Below are positions 60,140 through 64,000 of a stretch of 64,000 nucleotides of DNA, piece by piece. The stretch's first letter is position 1. Every line of letters starts with the position of its first letter. The notes below the pieces were generated by a model, which saw only the letters and a list, made by a program, of their open reading frames with translations, had not been told where the DNA came from and did not search any database. The stretch is from Streptomyces bikiniensis. Lineage in GTDB: Bacteria; Actinomycetota; Actinomycetes; Streptomycetales; Streptomycetaceae. The stretch is taken from the NCBI GenBank assembly GCA_000716465.1, contig JNWL01000026.1:18015-82014 (forward strand), given 5' to 3'. The position numbers were made by a program, and so were the translations under genes.

Positions 60140-60727
60140 GGCCTCCCCGGGAGCCTTGTCCGGGGCTTTCTCCGGGGCCTTCCCGGAGTCGTGCCCCGGC
60201 GCCTTCTTCGGCCAGATCGCGTAGCTGAGCGCGATCAGGCCGTGGATGCCGGCCGCCCGCCAGGCGATGAAGATCCAGCTGTGCAGGCTCTCGGTGTTCC
60301 CGTCGTCACCGACGTACCAGGCGGCCAGGAGCAGCAGGCCCGAGGCGACGGCGGCGGCGGTCGCCGAGCCGAGCCAGACCGCGCCCTCGTGGCGGGCGCG
60401 GGCCATGCCGTACCGCGGCGGCTTGACCGGCGGCGGGGCGCCGCCGAAGCGGTGGGCGGCGTGGCCGTCGAGCCACTTCACCGTGCGGTGGCCGTGGCCG
60501 ACGGTGTAGCCGATGTAGAGCGCGGCGAGACCGTGCTTCCAGCTGGGATCGGCGCCGTTCTTGAGGTCGATCGCGGTGACGACGAGGAGCAGGACCTCCA
60601 GGAGCGGTTCGCACAGGAGCAGGGCCAGGCCCGCCCGGGGCATCTTCAGCAGGTAGCGGGTGGCGAGGCCGGCGGCCAGCAGGACCCAGAAGCCGACCTC
60701 GCAGACGACGATCAGCGTGACGATCAC
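60056..60727 (-). CDS. Integral membrane protein, unknown family
   Basis: 223 residues. About five TM helices (IVTLIVVCEVGFWVLLAAGLA; GLALLLCEPLLEVLLLVVTAI; HGLAALYIGYTVG; ATAAAVASGLLLLAAWYVG; IFIAWRAAGIHGLIALSYAIW). The C-terminal about 50 residues are a charged Lys/Glu/Pro tail and overlap the adenosyltransferase gene by 84 bp. Start GTG 60727 has AAGGGGA upstream. Function unknown; the tail-overlapping part may be a run-on that is not conserved. Confidence 0.72.
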   Translation of the reverse strand: MIVTLIVVCEVGFWVLLAAGLATRYLLKMPRAGLALLLCEPLLEVLLLVVTAIDLKNGADPSWKHGLAALYIGYTVGHGHRTVKWLDGHAAHRFGGAPPPVKPPRYGMARARHEGAVWLGSATAAAVASGLLLLAAWYVGDDGNTESLHSWIFIAWRAAGIHGLIALSYAIWPKKAPGHDSGKAPEKAPDKAPGEASAVPARDPEHVPDRLVGRAREDEEQVR

Positions 60728-60879
60728 GAGGGTTCCCCTTTCGGTTCCCCTTCAGCGTCCCGTGGCTCCGGGCGCGGTTCGTCGTCGCCGGTGACGAATC
60801 CCCTCTACATCGTTCGGCGGAGGGGCGGATCGGCCCGGACGAGGAGGCCGGGGCGGGGACGGGCGTGTTGGATGGGTAC

Positions 60880-62094
60880 GTGACGCTCCCCCGCCCGGCG
60901 GCGCTCCCCCGTCCGCACCGCTTCGACCTGCTCATGGGCTCCCTGGGGCTCGCCTGCGGGCTGCTCCTGTGGTCCTTCGGCCTGTACACGACGGGCGGCC
61001 GCCTCTTCCACCAGCAGTGGGCGCCCCTGGTCCCGCTCGCGGCGACGGCCGGGGCGGAGGTGGTGCGCCGGACGCTGCCGCGGACGGCGCTGACCGTCGC
61101 CACGGCCGCGGTCGTCGCCGACCAGTTCACCAACGGGAACCTGGTCACGATCCTGATGTTCACGGACGTGGTCTACGCGGCCGTCGTGTACGGGAACCCC
61201 GCCTCCGCGCGCCGGATCCCGTACTCGACCGGGCTGGTCACGGTCGTGGTGACGGTCGGCTTCCTCGTCTGGTGGCAGAACGCGGCCGCCCTGGTCGTCG
61301 GGGTGCTCACGGGCATGGTCTCCTTCATGCCCGCCCTGACGGGCGCCGCCGTGCGCAACCACCGGGAGGCGGCGGAGGCGGCCCGGCTGCGGGCGGAGCA
61401 GACGGCGCTGCTCGCCGAGATGGACCGGACGCAGGCGGTGGTGGCGGAGCGGGCCCGGATGGCGCGGGAGCTGCACGACATGGTCGCCAACCACCTGTCC
61501 GCGATCGCGATCCACTCCACGGCCGCGCTCTCGCTCGACGACCCGGGCACGACCCGGCAGGCGCTGACGGTCATCCGGGAGAACAGCGTGGCGGGGCTCG
61601 CCGAGATGCGCCGGCTCATCGGGCTCCTGCGGGAGAGCGGCGAGGACGCGGAACCGGCGGCCGCGCCGACGCTCGCCGCCCTGGACGCGCTGATCGCCCA
61701 GGCCGGGACGAACGGCGGGCCGAGCGGGCTGTCCTTCGTCCTCGACGACGCCCGGGAGAAGGGGGCGGGGCTGCCCGCGCCGGTGGAGCTGGCGGCGTAC
61801 CGGATCGTGCAGGAGTCGCTGACGAACGCGCTCAAGCACGCGGCGCCCGGCGAGGTCCGGGTGCTGCTCGCCCGGGAGCCGGGCGCCCTCGCGGTCGAGG
61901 TGACCAGTCCGTACGGGGAGCGTCCCGGGCCGACCGCGCCCGGCTCGGGGGCGGGCCTGGTGGGGATGCGGGAGCGGACGGCCCTGCTCGGCGGGGCCTT
62001 CCGGGCGGGTGAGGTGACGGACGGCGGGGGGCGGAGACTGTGGCGGGTGCGGGCGGAGCTGCCCGTGGACGCGAGCGACGAGGAGCGGACATGA
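60880..62094 (+). CDS. NarL-type sensor histidine kinase (HisKA_3)
   Basis: 404 residues from GTG 60880, which is 6 nt after TTGGAT (60868-60873); GTG 60865 gives five more residues. Four to five TM helices (about 17-155) have little extracellular loop, then the HisKA_3 H-box RARMARELHDMVANHLSAI with H199, and the ATPase with QESLTNALKHA and GAGLVGMRERTALLGG. The signal is unknown; such kinases often sense envelope or antibiotic stress. Coupled to the regulator through a 12-codon minicistron. Confidence 0.88.
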   Translation: MTLPRPAALPRPHRFDLLMGSLGLACGLLLWSFGLYTTGGRLFHQQWAPLVPLAATAGAEVVRRTLPRTALTVATAAVVADQFTNGNLVTILMFTDVVYAAVVYGNPASARRIPYSTGLVTVVVTVGFLVWWQNAAALVVGVLTGMVSFMPALTGAAVRNHREAAEAARLRAEQTALLAEMDRTQAVVAERARMARELHDMVANHLSAIAIHSTAALSLDDPGTTRQALTVIRENSVAGLAEMRRLIGLLRESGEDAEPAAAPTLAALDALIAQAGTNGGPSGLSFVLDDAREKGAGLPAPVELAAYRIVQESLTNALKHAAPGEVRVLLAREPGALAVEVTSPYGERPGPTAPGSGAGLVGMRERTALLGGAFRAGEVTDGGGRRLWRVRAELPVDASDEERT

Positions 62095-62129
62095 CGGTGC
62101 GGGCGGCATTCGCCGGGGAGCGGGCATGA
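62091..62129 (+). CDS. 12-codon minicistron bridging kinase and regulator
   Basis: Reads MTVRAAFAGERA then TGA. Its ATG overlaps the kinase stop (ATGA at 62091) and its TGA overlaps the regulator start (ATGA at 62126). It arose from a 35-bp tandem duplication of the regulator start region. It would pass ribosomes from kinase to regulator; a peptide function is unlikely. Confidence 0.6.
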   Translation: MTVRAAFAGERA

Positions 62130-62779
62130 CGGTGCGGGTGGTGGTCGCCGAGGACCAGAGCGCGGTACGGGCGGGTCTGGTCCTCATCCTGGGCAACGCG
62201 CCGGACGTCGAGGTGGTCGGGGAGGCGGCCGACGGGGAGCGGGCGGTGGAGCTGGCCCGCGAGCTGCGGCCGGACCTGGTCCTGATGGACGTGCAGATGC
62301 CCCGGATGGACGGGGTGACGGCGACCGGGATCGTGGTCGCGGAGGGCCTCGCGGACGTGCTCGTGCTGACCACCTTCGACCTGGACGCGTACGTCTTCGG
62401 AGCGCTGCGGGCGGGGGCGGCGGGCTTCCTCCTGAAGAACGCGGAGGCCGGGGAGCTGATCGAGGCGGTGCGGACGGTGGCGCGCGGCGAGGGGCTGATC
62501 GCCCCGGCGGTGACGCGGCGGCTCATCGCGGAGTTCGCCGCGTCCGGCCGGCCGTCCGCGGCGGAGCGGGGAACGGACCCCGCCGTCCTGGACGCGCTGA
62601 CGCCCCGGGAGCGGGAGGTCCTCTCGGCGCTCGGCCGGGGGCTGTCGAACGCGGAGATCGCGGTACGGCTCGACATGGCGGAGGCGACGGTGAAGACGCA
62701 CGTCAGCAAGGTGCTGGGCAAGCTCGGCCTGCGGAGCCGGGTCCAAGCGGCGGTTCTGGCGCAGGAGTTGGGGGCGTAG
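62126..62779 (+). CDS. NarL/LuxR-family response regulator
   Basis: 217 residues. Receiver: acidic pocket ED (9-10), phospho-acceptor D55 (LVLMDVQMPRMDG) and K104 (FLLKNA). LuxR HTH about 152-215: LTPREREVLSALGRGLSNAEIAVRLDMAEATVKTHVSKVLGKLGLRSRVQA (segments). The start is exactly the second copy of the duplicated ATGACGGTGCGGG. Targets unknown; the adjacent chitinase gene has DasR-type boxes instead, so it is probably not its main target. Confidence 0.9.
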   Translation: MTVRVVVAEDQSAVRAGLVLILGNAPDVEVVGEAADGERAVELARELRPDLVLMDVQMPRMDGVTATGIVVAEGLADVLVLTTFDLDAYVFGALRAGAAGFLLKNAEAGELIEAVRTVARGEGLIAPAVTRRLIAEFAASGRPSAAERGTDPAVLDALTPREREVLSALGRGLSNAEIAVRLDMAEATVKTHVSKVLGKLGLRSRVQAAVLAQELGA

Positions 62780-62794
62780 GAGGACGCGCTTACG

Positions 62795-62837
62795 TTGGTC
62801 TGGACCTCTTGACGATTGGTCCAGACCTTCCTACGCT
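62795..62837 (+). promoter_or_regulatory. chiC promoter with two DasR-type (dre) boxes
   Basis: -35 TTGACG (62809-62814), 17 bp, -10 TACGCT (62832-62837). TTGGTCTGGACCT (62795-62807) flanks the -35 and TTGGTCCAGACCT (62816-62828) lies in the spacer; their cores GGTCTGGACC and GGTCCAGACC are reverse complements and close to the DasR consensus core GGTCTAGACC. Repression relieved by N-acetylglucosamine-derived signals is expected. Confidence 0.85.
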
Positions 62838-62897
62838 CGCGGGGCGCGCGCATCTTCACGGACCACCCCCACCCCGTCCGCAACTTGAGGAGCACCG

Positions 62898-64000
62898 TTG
62901 AGCACTCAAGCACCGACGCGCAGAGCCGGGTTCAGACACCGGGCCGCTGCCGGTCTGACCGCCCTCGTCGTGCCACTGGCCGCCATGGTCGGTCTCGCCA
63001 CCCCCGCCGAAGCGGCCACCTCGGCCACGGCCACCTACACCAAGACCCAGGACTGGGGCTCCGGCTTCGGCGGCAGCTGGACCGTCAAGAACACCGGAAC
63101 CACCACCCTGACCTCCTGGACCGTCGAGTGGGACTACCCCACCGGGACCGCGGTCACCTCCGCCTGGGACGCCACCGTCACCAGCTCCGGCACCCACTGG
63201 ACCGCCAAGAACGTCGGCTGGAACGGCACCCTCGCCCCCGGCGCCTCCGTCTCCTTCGGCTACAACGGCACCGGCTCCGGCGCGCCCACCGGCTGCAAGA
63301 TCAACGGCGCTCCGTGCGACGGCTCCACCCAGCCGGGCGACAACCCGCCCTCCGCCCCCGGCACCCCGGTCGCCTCGAACGTCACCAACACCTCGGTCAA
63401 GCTCACCTGGACCGCGGCCACCGACGACAAGGGCGTCAAGAACTACGACGTGCTGCGCGACGGCACGAAGGTCGCCACCACCACGGGCCTCACCCACACC
63501 GACACGGGCCTGACCGCCGGCACCGACTACAGCTACACGGTCGTCGCCCGCGACACCATCGACCAGACCGGCCCCGCCGCCGGCCCGGTCCCGGTCCGCA
63601 CCACCGGCGGCCCGGACGTCCCGCCGCCGCCGAACGCGGTCAAGCTGGGCTACTTCACCAACTGGGGCGTCTACGGGCGCAATTACCACGTGAAGAACAT
63701 CGTGACCTCGGGCTCCGCGTCCAAGATCACCCACATCAACTACGCCTTCGGCAACGTCCAGGGTGGCAAGTGCACCATCGGCGACTCCTACGCCGACTAC
63801 GACAAGGCGTACACCGCCGACCAGTCGGTCGACGGCGTCGCCGACACCTGGGACCAGCCGCTGCGCGGCAACTTCAACCAGCTCCGCAAGCTGAAGAAGG
63901 CGTACCCGCACATCAAGGTCCTGTGGTCCTTCGGCGGCTGGACCTGGTCCGGCGGCTTCGGCCAGGCCGTGCAGAACCCGGCCGCCTTCGCCCAGTCCTG
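62898..64000 (+). CDS. chiC: Secreted chitinase, CBM2-FnIII-GH18 (3' end outside window)
   Basis: The first 367 codons are visible. Start is TTG 62898, fixed by GAGGAG 5 nt upstream. The Sec signal peptide is residues 1-about 40 (RRAGFRHRAAAGLTALVVPLA, cleavage near AEA-A). Then CBM2 (about 43-135; aromatic DWGSGFGGSW, TLTSWTVEW), FnIII (about 150-235; PVASNVTNTSVKLTWTAATDD), and the beginning of GH18 (LGYFTNWGVYGRNY; ITHINYAFGNV; VLWSFGGWTWS). It hydrolyses chitin outside the cell. The catalytic DXXDXDXE motif is beyond the window. Symbol by architecture and promoter. Confidence 0.92.
   Translation, partial: MSTQAPTRRAGFRHRAAAGLTALVVPLAAMVGLATPAEAATSATATYTKTQDWGSGFGGSWTVKNTGTTTLTSWTVEWDYPTGTAVTSAWDATVTSSGTHWTAKNVGWNGTLAPGASVSFGYNGTGSGAPTGCKINGAPCDGSTQPGDNPPSAPGTPVASNVTNTSVKLTWTAATDDKGVKNYDVLRDGTKVATTTGLTHTDTGLTAGTDYSYTVVARDTIDQTGPAAGPVPVRTTGGPDVPPPPNAVKLGYFTNWGVYGRNYHVKNIVTSGSASKITHINYAFGNVQGGKCTIGDSYADYDKAYTADQSVDGVADTWDQPLRGNFNQLRKLKKAYPHIKVLWSFGGWTWSGGFGQAVQNPAAFAQS

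Noticed and set aside
62856..63911. 351-codon minus-strand frame over the chitinase
   Set aside because: Gly/Val/Asp-rich shadow; the plus strand encodes a signal peptide, CBM2, FnIII and GH18 from a TTG start.

Overview
This 64 kb window is high-GC (roughly 72-73%) actinobacterial DNA, almost certainly a Streptomyces chromosome core region. The clearest marks are the paired polar-growth cytoskeleton genes scy (40450-44784) and filP (44899-45834), NucS in place of a MutSL system, isobutyryl-CoA mutase, and a CBM2-FnIII-GH18 chitinase behind DasR-type boxes. From memory, the gene order (glgB, ..., pfkA / pta-ackA-pyk, ..., icmA, ..., meaB, thiolase, mce, scy, filP, ..., nucS, ..., hbd, ..., cobalamin adenosyltransferase, ..., chiC) parallels the S. 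coelicolor segment around SCO5440 down to SCO5376. I saw no rRNA, tRNA, insertion sequence, prophage or CRISPR array.

Region 1 (1-9.6 kb): the end of glycogen branching enzyme; a HelD-type RNA polymerase recycling helicase; a TetR gene divergent from a stand-alone ketosynthase with twin operators between them; a GNAT enzyme; a MerR-thioredoxin operon; a decayed Lrp / aldo-keto reductase scar (7395-8081); and a dicarboxylate symporter. Region 2 (9.8-15.7 kb): a CitA/DcuS-like two-component system divergent from the symporter, two XRE-type regulators (one membrane-anchored) and a tyrosine phosphatase. Region 3 (15.9-22.4 kb): lower glycolysis and acetate overflow: pfkA, and divergently pta-ackA (translationally coupled), then pyk. 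Region 4 (22.4-28.2 kb): a secreted/membrane operon of unknown function (DUF6230, DUF6114 and a Thr/Pro-stalk protein) with duplicated operators, a thioredoxin-TPR protein and a TetR.

Region 5 (28.3-40.2 kb): acyl-CoA metabolism mixed with regulators: icmA under a perfect 24-bp palindrome, two DUF3817 membrane proteins, two MarR regulators, an MFS exporter with a divergent ArsR-type regulator, an MTH1187 protein, an operon of three AIM24 paralogues, meaB, thiolase and methylmalonyl-CoA epimerase. Region 6 (40.4-49.8 kb): scy, filP and two paralogous ABC exporter pairs. Region 7 (49.8-64 kb): a flavin monooxygenase, an SCO5389-like gene, nucS, a single-pass STAND-like ATPase, a STAS protein, 3-hydroxybutyryl-CoA dehydrogenase, a TetR/DrrAB-like exporter, cobalamin adenosyltransferase, a NarL-type two-component system joined by a 12-codon minicistron, and chitinase running off the end.

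Functional links: thiolase, 3-hydroxybutyryl-CoA dehydrogenase, IcmA, MeaB, epimerase and the adenosyltransferase form a dispersed set for interconverting acetyl-, butyryl-, isobutyryl- and methylmalonyl-CoA with adenosyl-B12, which supplies polyketide and branched fatty-acid precursors. Many genes have a TANNNT -10 box ending 6-8 nt before the start codon and no Shine-Dalgarno sequence, so leaderless mRNAs look common here. All functions are read from sequence and family knowledge only; no searches were run.
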